Source: Blasia pusilla (taxonomy: Eukaryota > Marchantiophyta > Marchantiopsida > Blasiales). From it: a stretch of 64,000 nt of DNA. Position 1 is the first letter of the stretch, and each line of letters begins with the position of its first letter. Shown piece by piece: positions 24,181 through 34,797 of the stretch. Both the position numbers and the translations under genes were made by a program. Location: contig CM114272.1 of NCBI GenBank assembly GCA_050084515.1, forward strand, positions 5,208,001 to 5,272,000. Direction: 5' to 3'. The notes beneath the pieces were generated by a model. That model ran no database searches. It was given only the letters and a program-made list of their open reading frames with translations, and was not told the origin of the DNA.

Positions 24181-24441
24181 TAGATTCTTTGCAGACTTCT
24201 TGGGTTTTCTGCGGCTTATCTTCCACTACTGCAAAAATTTTCTGTACACAGGATTATCCATTAATAATTGCAGTAGGGTTATATTGGCTGGGGTTGACGC
24301 CAAGTCCCTGAGTAAGTCGTCGGCTTCTAAGACTAGAGGTGACGTCACGATGGCTTGAACTGCCGGAGTCGTTCCGGTTCTCGTCTTCTCTGTGGTTTGC
24401 CTCCCTTTTGGCCCCTCGTCCTGACGCACTTGAGCCTGAAC

Positions 24442-25263
24442 CTAGTCCTCGATATCCTGATGGAAGTACTTAGGGTGACTTCGATCAAAGGCTGGGTCAA
24501 CATCACCTTTTAGGATGGCCTTCCCGGCGCGGAAGGCGTCGAAACTTTTCATCTTGGGGTCTTTAGCTTTGCGCGAAGACGAAGCACCTTTCCTTGCCTT
24601 GGGGGTCCCAGCGGTCTGATTCTTGGACCTCATGGTGACAGCAAGAACGGTGTCTTGGAGCTCCTTGGGCTAGTCCGATGATTCTTCAGCCGCCGTTCTG
24701 TCCGAGTCTTCCTCCTTGATAGTGACTCGCCTTGGCCTGGGGGACCCTAACTCTTACACTCGGACGAGTTGCACATTTACGTCATTCTTGGACTCTGGTT
24801 GGGCTACTGGGCTATTGACATACTTTACCAACAACCGCGGGACCTTGGGCTCCACGCATTCCACTGCAGTGTGTCCGCCCTTCTTGCAATTTCCGCACAA
24901 TGGATTGAGTCCTATTGGCCGCTTTGGATTTTGGCAATTATTAGCCCATTGGTGAGCTGCCCCGCAATTATAACAACAATTCCTTTTTATGGGTGGCGTG
25001 AAGGCTGCCGCGCCCATAATCTGTCTTAGGGGTCTTTGTTCCCCATATTCTAGAGGCACATATCGGGTGATCCAACTTCGTCCAGGATTAGGTGGTGGCA
25101 CAGCTTGGATTGCATAGCACCCTTCCCACTGTTCGGGTTCATACCACCCTTCTTCTGTAGTTGGATCTTCCTGGATCCAATGTAAATCCCTCTGAGTATG
25201 ACATTCTTGAGCAGTATGCCCTTGGGTTCCGTAGGTACTGCACCAGATGTTGGGCCTCATCAA
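24442..25263 (-). pseudogene. Gypsy-1 gag C-terminal part with CCHC knuckles
   Basis: The frame 24754-25263 carries three knuckles: WCSTYGTQGHTAQEC (second Cys changed to Tyr), CYNCGAAHQWANNC (intact CX2CX4HX4C) and CGNCKKGGHTAVEC (intact). A Lys/Ala-rich frame follows at 24442-24633. The N-terminal gag side is cut at ~25270 by element A. Confidence 0.8.
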
Positions 25264-25275
25264 ACCTGGTCGTCT

Positions 25276-25640
25276 TTTGGGAGGTGCGGTAAGAGGAGAG
25301 GAAGAGAGGAAGAGAGGAGAGAGGAGAGAGGAGAGAGAGAGAGGAGAGAGGAAACTACCTTCAACCGAAATAGATACTTTTTTTTAAGAGAGTTTCCCTT
25401 GGGTTGAAGAGAGGAAACTTTTTGTTTGAATTTTTTTGTTCATATATTAAGCAGTCCCACAGTTTTTTCTTTCCTCTTCCATATTTTGGCAACCCCTCTG
25501 AGTCCGACGAGTTGCAAATTGCACAAAATTTAGAAAACTGAAAAATCAGTGGAATCATAAATGTGGAACCAATCACTTTTTCCATCCAAGGTCTGGAAAA
25601 AATCTATCATTTTCCCCTGGCTGAATAGAGTTCAAGCTCA
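25276..25640. repeat. Transposase-side terminus of element A
   Basis: A GAGA-rich stretch (25290-25352) is followed by an AACTACCTTCAACCGAAAT block and T-rich sequence. A near-identical direct copy occurs at 44237-44600. One half-decayed palindrome lies at ~25490-25516. Confidence 0.75.
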
Positions 25641-27175
25641 AAGTGAGGGTTCAGGAAAAATAAAAGTACAATCTAAAACCTCATTTTGCATCCTCAAAGT
25701 GGTTTGTTTAAAATACTTCGCACTTCTTTGAGGGACAAAATTGGTTGGTGGATTCCTACTCCTACCTCCGACTCTCTTAAAACTACCAGCAACACATGTG
25801 CTTACAAGGGAAATGCCTTTTGCCACTTGTCTCTCTTTGGACAAAGTCATCACATGAACATGTGGGAAAGCAACAGATGTGCACCACATACACCCCTGTG
25901 ACACTTGAATTTACAGTGTTGTTCCTGACCCAATACATCCTTCCTATTTCATTGCCACTCAAGACATCTTTCATGGCGATGATCTCCATTTTTGCCTCCC
26001 GAGCTGATGCAATTTGCTTTGCTCTCTCCACCGTTGGCCTACACATTCTGTTTCTCTTCACCCCATTTCTAGACTCAAACAGAAATAATGGATTGAGATC
26101 ATCCACCTTCTCCGGGTACATGTTGACATCAATCTTGGGTTGAATACGAAATGCGAAGGTATCTGTAATGCGAACATGCTCCGAACTTCCCCCGTCTACG
26201 AGTCTGAAACCGGCACTTGTAAGATTGTCCACTTCGTCTTGAGTGCAGTTCGTACCAGCGGCGATGGGCCAAATCGTGGAGGTATTCCCCGGAGCTCCAA
26301 TGGCAGTCGGATAAGACTTCCGGAAAGCGCAAGATTCATTTGGGCAGAAGAAGTACTTCAATTGATCCCCGGTCCTCGTGAAACGATCAAAGGTTTTGAG
26401 TCCCCAAAACCCAGGCAGTGGTCGTCTAGTCCTTGTAAAGTTCTTATTTAGGAAAGTGCCGCATGCTCTCCTAATGCCATCAGATTCTCCCCTGTAGGTG
26501 GGTCCACGTCCTGGGTTGCTCCGAGATATATGCCACCGTTTTAGGTTGCAATCCACCTCCATTACCGGAATCCCATATTGTTGAACCACCCCAGTGACAG
26601 GATGTTGCAAACTTCCAGCAACGGAGGGCTTTTGAAATAAAAAATTCACTGATTTTGGAGAAGTAACTCCATCACGGATTTGGGACGGGTCCGGGGTCCC
26701 CAAATACCAGGGCGGCGTAATTTCCTCATCCAAATTAATCATCGGATTTGTTCCTCGATGCTGCCTCTTCACCTGCTTGAAGTCAAGATACTTATCTGGT
26801 CTCCACGAGTCTCGCTCGGACTGCTCTACCACCATCTGTATGGGACGTCTTGAAACCCGCCCACGAATATCCTCACCAATTTGTACGTCTTGCTCGAGGG
26901 GAGTTCTAGCTACGCACTGGTTGAAGGCTTCCACATACATTTTTTCATCACTAGATCTCACAGCCACTCTAACATAGAGCTCGTAGATCGACAACCCCTT
27001 TTCTTTTGTTATGCCTTTTGTGAGGAAGATATGGGATGCTGCAGACTGTAGCATTGCTCTTGCCTGGTCTTGCTGGCATGCCTCCACAAGTGAAATTCGT
27101 TGGCATGCTTGTGACGACCTCGGGAGGAATGAACACTTTCTGCTCCACTTGTGTTGGGGCAGAGGGCATTTTCAT
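25640..27175 (-). pseudogene. MULE-like transposase, C-terminal exon with SWIM zinc finger, copy A
   Basis: A 434-aa frame (27087-25783) follows the repeat-filled intron. It includes VEDLGF-free novel regions with WRPDKYLDFKQVKRQ, PTYRGESDGIRRACGTF, and a C-terminal VVHICCFPTCSCDDFVQRE, then HFPCKHMC. The CxC-x(n)-CxH spacing is the SWIM zinc finger usual at the end of MULE transposases. The frame ends just after CKHMCCW because 7 bp are missing relative to copy D (44613-44831), which reads on through VLLVVLRESEVGVGIHQ. The protein would act in the nucleus, cutting element ends. The start upstream of 27087 is near MKMPSAPTQVEQ (27175), which a stop or frame break separates from the long frame. 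Confidence 0.7.
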
Positions 27176-27642
27176 GAACGTTCAATCCCTGCAACGACGG
27201 AAATGTTAGAAGGGAACGAAAATAACTCAGGAGTCAAAGAAATAAGCTACCTGTCGGGACCAGACGGGTTGCAGGCCCGAGGCATCCCATGAACGACTCT
27301 ACGACCCGTTCCGACGTGTTGTAACCTTAAACCCACCTACTGCAACCCGTCGGAACCAGACGGGTTGCAAGGCCGAGGCATCCCATGAACGACTCTGCGA
27401 CCCATCGGGTCCACTCGGGTTGCACACTCGGTCTGGATGCAACCCGTCGGTTTCCGTCGGGTTGCACACTCGGGCAACCCGTCGGTTTCTGTCGGGTTGC
27501 ACACTCGGGCAACCCGTCGCATCCGACAGCTTGCTTGGTTTCTTTGGTTTGAAATCCCTATAGTTCCCACGCTCCTCACCCTAAGCTACAACTTTACAAA
27601 CAATTCTGAGCGTGAGCTTGACAAGACAAAATAGTGAACTCA
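27176..27642. repeat. Transposase intron with palindromic repeats
   Basis: Between the two transposase coding blocks are copies near 27249, 27341-27370, 27438-27466, 27475-27501 and 27509-27534. A longer direct repeat (GAGGCATCCCATGAACGACTCT) occurs at ~27277 and ~27375. The homologous intron in element B is 40140-40545. Confidence 0.8.
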
Positions 27643-29657
27643 CTTGCCGCATGAAGTTTCCACATTGTCTCATACGTACAGTCCACCAACTCAACCAAGA
27701 GCACAACTCTTTGTACTTCCCCTCAATTGCATGCCTCCTCCACCACCCATGAAGTTCTTCCTGGCATTCCATGGCCTGCTTGAAGGTTTTGCTGTCCTTG
27801 CAGCGTTGGAGTAGAGTGACATGCTCTGTCCTCTTATTCTCCTTGATGCAAGATTTGGTGTACCGGGTCACAGACTGTTGCCAATGGAAAGCATCCGACC
27901 TTTCCCTCTCCGGTTGAACCTCTCCACCCCAGAACACTTCTCGGATAGCAATCCACCCAGGTTGTGCATTGTCTGCCATGAACCCATAAATTTCCGGAGG
28001 TGGCCTTTTGTTTTCCTTCATCACCTCCAATAAGAGTAATGTGCACATCTTCAAACTGCCAACGTCTTCTGCCTTTACTTCACAGACAAATATAGTTTTG
28101 AGTCCCTTCTCCACATGGTCATAAACGTGAGCACCCATCGTCAACCATCCGTTCAAAGACTCAGAGCAAATATCAAAGCTTACCCAGCTGCCGTAAAGAT
28201 CTTCCCCCTCCCTCATTCGATCTATAAGATCGAGGCCACTCGACGGACATGTGGTTAACATTTTGAAGACATAGGCCCTGGATCCCTCGCCTCCTTGGCC
28301 CATGAACTGCCATCTCTGAATGAATGGAAATCTGGAGTTGGCCTTGATTTTGGCGATGGCATCCATTTCGACCGTCTTTCCATCCGAACTCGTGATTTGA
28401 CGCAAAGAAATTCGGAAGCATTCGGGATCAGCGAGAAATGCGAGATTTTTCCCAGTTGTTTCTCCTCAACCGCCGTGATCTCGCCTGTCAGGGATTCCAA
28501 GAAATTGTTCACAAATTTGTGATGCCGTTGTGAGCTTGATCACTCCAGGCTTTGAACCCGGAGAGTTTCTGTAGACCTCGGCAACTTTCTTCGCCACATC
28601 CTCCTTGATGTGTCTCTGAATTGCATCGGTCACAGGATGAGTGTGGGAGCCAACATGAACTGCCAGCCTTGTGTACTCTAACGTGGAGCCCAAGTCGTGG
28701 ACAATGAAAAATATGTATGTAGGATATGCTCCAACGCAGAAGGGCGATGCTTGACAATGAGGACATCGATGGCCTCCCGGCGGTATGGTGGCACCGACCT
28801 CGTATGGAGTTTCTGCATTCTTGGGGGGGAATTGCGACGTATTGACTCGCCCGTTGCGCTCTAGATACGGGCATGCTGGACTTCTACACTCCAAGGCTCC
28901 CATGCATTGGCGGCGGGAGACAATCCAAGGACCATCTAGAATTGAAGCACTAGTCTGTTGAAGCCTGCACCATCGATGACAATCAGACTTTCTGTCCATA
29001 CCCTTCAGGCGTCCTCCATCTTTCTTTTGAGCAGGAGCAGCAAGAGGAGGCAACTCAAAAATGCAATTACCATCGTACGTGGGTGGCAGCTCGTCGACAA
29101 GAATAAGCTTGAACATTTTCAAGGCCAGAGACGAAAGCAAACTATTGCCTGATACTCGCAAGAGGAACGAGTAGGCGGACAGAGAGCCCGGTTGGTGTCC
29201 GACAAATCCACTGAGGTTGATAACATCCGGAATCTCTTCAGGAAGAACATTGATACAAGCGTGTGAAGTTGGAGTCGAAGCCGGATCTGCAGAGCTTGGA
29301 GTTGCAAACCTAGAGCTCGGAGCACTAGGAAATTCTAGACCGTGTACTTGGGAAACATACGAATTCAGGGGGCAGGCCGTAAACTCTGTATTGACCATTT
29401 GCTTGAGGTAGGAGATTCCATACTTTACGGTCTGAGGTCACGCGCTGGACCGTCTCACCTATTATGTCTTCCGTACCGTCCACCTTAACATCTTTGGATA
29501 CAAAGATGGTTCCAATTTGGAGAAGAAATCGAACAGAGAGAAAATTTTCATCCACTGCTATGAAAGACTCACGAGCTTGCGGTCGAATGATTTCAGATTG
29601 AGGAAGGGCCGCCAGATAACTGCCACAAGTGAGCTTAACATAATTATCCATTCCCAT
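27581..29657 (-). pseudogene. MULE-like transposase, N-terminal and catalytic part, copy A
   Basis: The start MGMDNYVKL at 29657 lies 64 bp downstream of a TATAAAT box. Frames continue as 29657-29325, 29398-28466 and 28405-27581, with shifts near 29400 and 28450. Domains: a Cys/His region (CMGALECRSPACPY, HRCPHC and VGSHTHPV, a WRKY/FLYWCH-like zinc-binding pattern ending HTHP), then a core with GSWVSFDICSESLNGW, PPPEIYGFMADNAQPGW and SDAFHWQQSVTRY. The last two fit the second catalytic aspartate region and the HW block of MULE transposases. A KDZ-type affiliation is an alternative. Inactive as it stands because of the shifts. Confidence 0.7.
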
Positions 29658-29720
29658 AAATTTCGTACAGGAGGAGGGTGAGAATGAGAAAGAGAATGAG
29701 AATGAGAATGAGAATTTTTA

Positions 29721-29727
29721 ATTTATA
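29721..29727 (-). promoter_or_regulatory. TATA box of transposase gene
   Basis: TATAAAT on the minus strand, 64 bp upstream of the ATG at 29657, in an AT-rich pocket. Confidence 0.5.
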
Positions 29728-29954
29728 GTGAATAGGAAAACAGATACTCCTGACAGATTTTTACTGACAAGATGAATTCGGTAGGTGACATTGTCTGACA
29801 CAATGGATCCAATTCTGTTGCAACAGATTCAATTTTGTTGCAATGTAATACTGGATTTGGGAAGCAGAGACGTGGGTTGCAAAGCACACTTCATTTTGTT
29901 GGAACCCGTCGGAGTCCTGGTAACTCAACAATTAACCCAAGCTAACCAAAGCCT

Positions 29955-30516
29955 GCAACCCGTCGGCTTCGGACGGATTGCACGCTTCTGCCTTACCTTC
30001 AAACGCAAACATGGTCAAAGCTGGAAACCCGTCGCTCTCCGACGAGTTGCTCTGATACCGCTCCTTCTTGCCCGAAGATGCCGGAGGCGTGCAAACCGTC
30101 TGTTCCCAACGAGTTCTGCGGGTGCCGCACCTATTTGTCCAAAGATGGCGAGGCGTGCAACCCGTCGCCCTCCAAAGGGTTGCACAAGGGCCTCGCCTTG
30201 TGGTGCTTACATGAAGGAAGTGTGCAATCTGTCGAACTTCGACGAGTTGCATGGGAAGCCCGCGTTGTTAACCCTTGACGAGGGAAGCGTGCAACCCAAC
30301 GGTCTCCGACGGATTGCGCGGGTACGTCCCGTTCTTGTCCGAACACGGCGGAGGCACGCAACATGTCGGTCTCCGACGGGTTGCGCGGGTACCTCGCGTT
30401 CTTGTCCGAAGATGGCGGAGGCGCTCAACCCGTCGGTCTCCAACGGGTTGCTCGCGCACGTGGCGACGTACCCAGGACGGCGGAGGCGCGCAACCTGTCG
30501 GACTCCGACGGATTGC
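29955..30516. repeat. ~67-bp tandem array with embedded palindromes
   Basis: Palindromes start near 29955, 30024, 30091, 30157, 30223, 30291, 30358, 30424 and 30489, a step of 65-69 bp. Spacers share GGTACCTCGCGTTCTTGTCC and GAAGATGGCGGAGGCGC, and differ from spacers of the intron array. The array lies between the two TATA boxes. Confidence 0.85.
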
Positions 30517-30605
30517 CATTTTTCACGTCCGGACTTCCGTAACCTCCGGCACGTCGCCATCGAAAGGACGACGGGACCCAACGGTCAGCCCAACGGCTAG
30601 AAAAG

Positions 30606-30614
30606 TATAAATAG
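30606..30614 (+). promoter_or_regulatory. TATA box of ParB-methyltransferase gene
   Basis: TATAAATAG on the plus strand, about 270 bp upstream of the first long frame, directly after the palindromic array. Confidence 0.55.
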
Positions 30615-30875
30615 GGCAGAAATCGCTCATTTCCGGTTTCTCATTTCGCGATCTCCATTCCTCTCTCTCCCGCGCAGCAGCTGATCAGATACCAAGGGGC
30701 GTTTCACACGGCAAGTCATCGCGAGTCGATACGAGGGAATGAGAGCGAGACGGTTCGACCGAACGAGATCGAGACGGTTCGACCGAACGATCGCGAGACG
30801 ATTCGAGCTACCCATCAAGGCGACTCATCTCGACATCAACAAGGCGACTGATGAAGCGATTCATCGTGGACATAG

Positions 30876-31560
30876 GTGGAGGTATTTCCGGAAAAAATGA
30901 CGAGGAAAAAATCACAAGCAAACAAGTCTGGGAGCTTCACTCCGAAGTCCATTAGGACTCCTGCGTCAGCATCTCCAGGGCCTCGTTCGGCGAATGAAAT
31001 TAGGCAGCAGGAAATCGAGGAGCGGGAAAGGGAAGCAGAGATGCACAACCAGGAGCTTCTTGCGAGACGTGTTCAAGAGGCACTCGATAGACAGAACGCA
31101 AAGGTTGAGACGTCGCAGGCCTTGAAGAAAAAGATCGCCGACGAAAAGAGAGCAAAGAAGCGTCTGGACGCGTTGGTGAGGAGAGCAGAATTGGCTAAAG
31201 CGAGGAGGGAAAAAGCGATAGCCATTGACGATAGCCCTGCCCATCCAACCAAAAGTGTTGAGATGCGGGAAATGTCCCCGATGAAGTCCGAGGACACAAT
31301 CAACATAGCGGAAACGCCAGAAGTTCAAATCACCGACGATGAGGTCATGAGGACCGCCAGCGTGGAGATGGTGGACATTCCCGAAGAAGCCGAAGAGCGG
31401 TCATTCTCGTCTCCAAGCCCGCGGGACGGAAGACATCGACCTCTATCGGATTGACGAGTTCCCAGTCGATTTGCCAACTTCTGTCTCACACAAGTTGGCT
31501 GGTCAAGAAACCGACCCAATTTTCGAGCGGATGAGAGAGGATCTGGGTTTTTTGAATTAT
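30876..31560 (+). pseudogene. ParB-methyltransferase gene, exon 1 (charged N-terminal region)
   Basis: The frame opens at 30876 (MEVFPEK) or 30897 (MTRKKSQ). It encodes a basic tail, then a strongly charged segment (EIRQQEIEEREREAEMHNQ, KKKIADEKRAKKRLDALVRR) likely to form a long helix or coiled coil, then an acidic linker. Near 31429 the frame shifts by one; the new frame reads GTEDIDLYRIDEFPVDLPTS and FERMREDLGFLNY up to 31560. A GTGAAT donor at 31561 and a TAG acceptor at 31631 allow a 72-bp intron joining in phase to exon 2; reading through instead meets two stops. The shift may be a true indel or another small intron. Confidence 0.6.
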
Positions 31561-31632
31561 GTGAATTGCAATTCATTGGGAATTCAGTGTAGCTTATTGA
31601 TCTTGTCCCGATTCTGATTGGTGGTAAAGTAG

Positions 31633-32093
31633 ATGGCACTCATGGAGGGCCACAACGCCCCGAGGATTCCACTCTGCCGATTGCGGACAATGGAATACGT
31701 CCGCGAAATTCAGTCCGACGAGGACATTGCGAAGCTTAAACAATCGGCGGTGACAGCATCCTACATCGATAGCTTTCCTCCCTTCTATGTTCAGCCTTAC
31801 GACGAGCATGGAACGCAAGCCCTGTTTAAGGAGGAGGACTTGGAAAAACTTGACACATTCTGGAGGATGAGAGACCAGGATTTCAGAAGGCAAGTAGAGG
31901 GCACGGAATTCAGCTGGATGAGGAATCTGTATTTCTTCATCTGGGATGGAAATCACAGGTTCATGGCGTGGACCAAGTTTGCAGAGGAGCGGCCCTACTC
32001 CTTGGAGGCACATTTTTGCATGAAGGCAGTGGTCCTTCATCCATTCCCTCATCACATGGCGACGGTGGAGATGGCAATGCATGCCATGAACAC
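31633..32093 (+). pseudogene. ParB-methyltransferase gene, exon 2: ParB-like domain
   Basis: The ~150-residue frame has PRIPLCRLRTMEYVREIQSD, DIAKLKQSAVTASYIDSFPP, FYVQPYDEHG and FFIWDGNHRFMAWTKFAEE. The layout (recommended-residue strand, R, D-x-L-x-x-S helix, P-x-x-V, then GNHRxxA) is that of ParB/Srx-fold domains. In phages and bacteria such domains are commonly fused to or paired with DNA methyltransferases. An insertion (KEEDLEKLDTFWRMRDQDF) lies before the GNHR box. The exon ends at AC/GTGAGT and joins exon 3 in phase (split Thr codon), strong support for the splice. The exon itself has no stop. Confidence 0.65.
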
Positions 32094-32768
32094 GTGAGTA
32101 TCTTCGTGGGTCGGGACTGTTGTTGGGATGCTTTTGGCCAGACGCAACTCGTCGGACTCCGACGAGTTGCTCGATTGATGAATGGGTTAGGTTTTTTTTT
32201 GCCGAAAGCAACTCGTCGGACTCCGACGAGTTGTTCGACTGACCACAGATTTAATAAGTTTTTGGCCCAAAGCAAACTGTCGGAGTCCGACGGGTTGCTC
32301 GACTCGCTGTCTTTTCACGATGTTTTTTGAAGAAAGCAACTCGTCGAACTTGGACGAGTTGTTCGACTTACCGCAGGTTTAGTATGTTTTTTGCCTAAAG
32401 CAACCTGTCGGAGTCCGACGGGTTGCTTGCCTCGAAACTATTTTTGGCCGAAATCAACTCGTCGGAGTCCGACGGGTTGCATTCGGAAGTTGGTTTAGCA
32501 AATTTCGCGTCAAATTGCAAGTTTCCATTCAATTGCGCAACCTGTCGGACTCCGACGGGTTGCTATGTTCACGTTAGTATGTTCAATTGCACAACCCGTC
32601 GGAGTCCGACGGGTTGAAACCAAGCATTAGCAAATCTGAATGCAAGCCGACGGATTGCATCATTTAGCTTGTTCCTATTATCCGACCTTGAGCTGTGACG
32701 ACCCGTCGGAGTCCAACGGGTTGCAGGAACCCATGAAATTTTCTGACGGGTTGAGGTTTGATGTGCAG
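32094..32768 (+). repeat. Intron 2: 64-bp array of palindromes
   Basis: Palindromes start at 32144, 32208, 32272, 32336 and 32400, exactly 64 bp apart, then at 32454, 32537, 32591 and 32698. Spacers share TCGACT and GGTTTAGTAAGTTTTTTGCC-like text ending AAA. The intron runs from GTGAGT to TGTGCAG. Several units have arms GCAACTCGTCGG and CCGACGAGTTGC, matched on both sides. Confidence 0.9.
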
Positions 32769-34797
32769 GATTGTATCGGAGGGGAATGTCACCCACCACT
32801 TGATCCAGGACTGCGATCGGGTGAAGAAGGTGCTTACGACGCACCCGGGAGAGTACAAGGGGTTCTTGGGCGACGCCCTTGTAAATCAGATGCTTGCAAA
32901 GGGTGCTCAGATAAAAAAGAAAACTTGGGCAAATAAGTTTAATTCCCAAGATGTAGCCGTAATCATCCTTTGCTGGTCGAAGATACAGGCCCTGAAGAAG
33001 AGCGCTGCACTGGAGCTGGAGCGGAGGGAGAAAGTATCTGGGTCTAAGTGCGCGAAATTCATCCAAGCTACAGTATCTGCAGCCACGAAATACACGGCGA
33101 GCAAGATGCAATGATACATCAGCATTCTCAACCCCGAACTTGGTCCGGAGTTCTACAAGGAGTTGAAGGTGATTATCAAGTGCCAGCGGAAAAGGGATGA
33201 AGATCCGCAAGGTCGGATTGGGGAGAAAGTGTCCCTGGATCGCGTGGATCGGTTTGCGTTGTCCGGCATAAGCAAGTTTAGGAGGATCCGACTGATGAAA
33301 ATCAATCTTGAGGGCACAGAGGCCCAGAAGAGGGCGGCAGACCATCCTCCGAGTGTGTCCGATCCAGTGATCTCCCACTGGCTACGTGAATGGTCGTTCT
33401 GGGACGCGTTGTGGGTTATCGGGAAGTCCGTGCTTGACGGTATGCAAGCGGAGCTCAAAAGATTAGAGCCCATTCCTGATGAAGAAAACCTGGAAAGTTG
33501 TGTAGATTTCGAGGTTTGGATCGACGACATCCGAGACAAGCCAATAAAAAACCCAAGATCAAAGACAATGTTCAAGGTTTGCGTCCTCCCTCAGGCAAAG
33601 CTTGACGAGGAAATCGAGGGGAACACACGGGATCAAGCAAAAAAGAAGCGAGATCTACAGGAGCAGACGGCCGATTCAGTTCGAGTAAAAGCTGCCCAAC
33701 GGATGGTCTTCAAGTACCTCGTCCAGTGTAAGAATGCAGGTACCTGGGGAAAATTACCAGCAGCCTTGAAATTGTGGGCTTCGCCGCTTGATGGAGAGAC
33801 ATTCTCCATGTACGACATGGAGATGGGGCAACACATGTCTGATTGGGAGGTGGAGAATTGCCCCATTTGGCTTGACTTCAACGACCCTGAAGACATCATC
33901 GATAAGGATTTATGAGTGCTTCACGATGCAGTGGCCTCAGGACAAGACGACATCCCCAATTTTGTGTAGCCTGAAGACTTCTTCGGAGGAGATGCGGAAG
34001 AGCAAGCCCACGAGATAGCTGAGTTGGCTTCCAAGGTCCGCACAGCCAAAGACAAATCCACAGTGGGTCTCAAAGGCAAGGCAAGGGGAGGGAAAAATTC
34101 CGAGGCCGAGTCTTCCCAAAGAGAGGTTGAAGATTCAAGGCTAGAGGCGGAATCGTCCGAGCGAGTCGGGAGAGAGGGTCGGACCAGGTCCTCGGCGAAA
34201 AAAACCCCACCAGAGTCTGAGGTCATAGAGACCCCGACAAGCCGTCCGCAGACTCGGGAGAAGCGGAAGCGAGAGGTGCCAGGGTTGTCCCAAGGAGAAT
34301 ACAGTCCATCATCCTTGGGAAGACACAGACAAAAAATGACCCGGACAAGCGTCCTCCTTCAGTTCACTCCTTTACTGGATGAGCTGAAAAGCTTTAGTTC
34401 TCAAGCGTCGACACTAGCCATCGATAAATTGACAATGCTGGGACGGAAGCTCCAACGAAACGGGCACACTGCCTGGACGGTGAATAGAGTGGTCGAAGAG
34501 GTTGCGGTGGATCTCTTGATCGCTGATCTGCCCTCAGGGTTGCGACTATGGGGCGAGAATCCGTCGGACGGGGTACCTAAATGGAATGTGCCGCTCTCTT
34601 ATGACCAAATCGCGCTATTGTTCTCCTTTGCAGACGCCTATCTGAGTGACAGGGGCTGCTTCTTGGTGTTGACTGGAGGGAGCGAGGACGAGCTCTTCAA
34701 CCTTCAGTGCGTCAAGAGGTCGCTAAAGTGGAGGACGGCGCAATCGTGGATCATAAAAAACGAGTACCCACTCCGATCTGCGACGAGTCAGATTCGG
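32769..34797 (+). pseudogene. ParB-methyltransferase gene, exon 3: middle region and methyltransferase motif IV half
   Basis: One frame runs the whole exon with in-frame stops at 33112 (TGA), 33913 (TGA) and 33967 (TAG). The first part (HHLIQDCDRVKKVLTTHPGE, then WANKFNSQDVAVIILCWSKI) and the ~250-aa part after 33118 have no recognised domain. A basic/acidic linker (34024-34320, REKRKREVPG) follows. The C-terminal part has VDLLIADLPSGLRLWG, corresponding to methyltransferase motif IV (D-P-P-x-G type, here DLPSG), then PLSYDQIALLFSFADAYLSD and FLVLTGGSEDELFNLQ. Ends in phase 0 at GTAAGG. Confidence 0.65.

Larger units (their letters stand above)
18852..25275 (-). mobile_element. Gypsy-1: Ty3/gypsy retrotransposon, 5'-truncated, minus strand
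   Basis: Minus-strand order: gag with CCHC knuckles, protease, reverse transcriptase, integrase C-terminus, a long 3' ORF, polypurine tract, 3' LTR. RNase H and the integrase core are missing. Its 5' part is interrupted by element A; a matching basic gag-like piece reappears at 37706-37965. Confidence 0.85.
29658..30875. promoter_or_regulatory. Divergent promoter region of element A
   Basis: About 1.2 kb separates the two genes. A (GAGAAT)n-like run (29670-29716) sits in the transposase leader. TATAAAT on the minus strand (29721-29727) and TATAAATAG on the plus strand (30606-30614) are the likely core promoters. Between them is the ~67-bp array of palindromes. The leader of the rightward gene (30640-30875) has repeated CGAGACGGTTCGACCGAACGA phrases. 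Confidence 0.65.

Noticed and set aside
25290-25352. GAGA tract as a simple microsatellite
   Set aside because: The same irregular GAGA tract marks ends of three other copies of the element, so it is better read as part of the terminus.
27299-27579. Arg/Pro/Thr-rich small frames on the minus strand
   Set aside because: Translations of the palindromic repeats in the transposase intron.
29785-30600. 271-aa Arg/Cys-rich open frame and overlapping frames on both strands
   Set aside because: Periodic translation of the 67-bp palindromic array; periodic peptides appear in several frames and no family is matched.
32144-32724. CRISPR-like array (27-nt palindromic repeat, 37-nt spacers)
   Set aside because: Spacers are related to each other, repeats are degenerate, the array is inside a eukaryotic intron, and there are no cas genes. 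It is a tandem repeat with an embedded palindrome.
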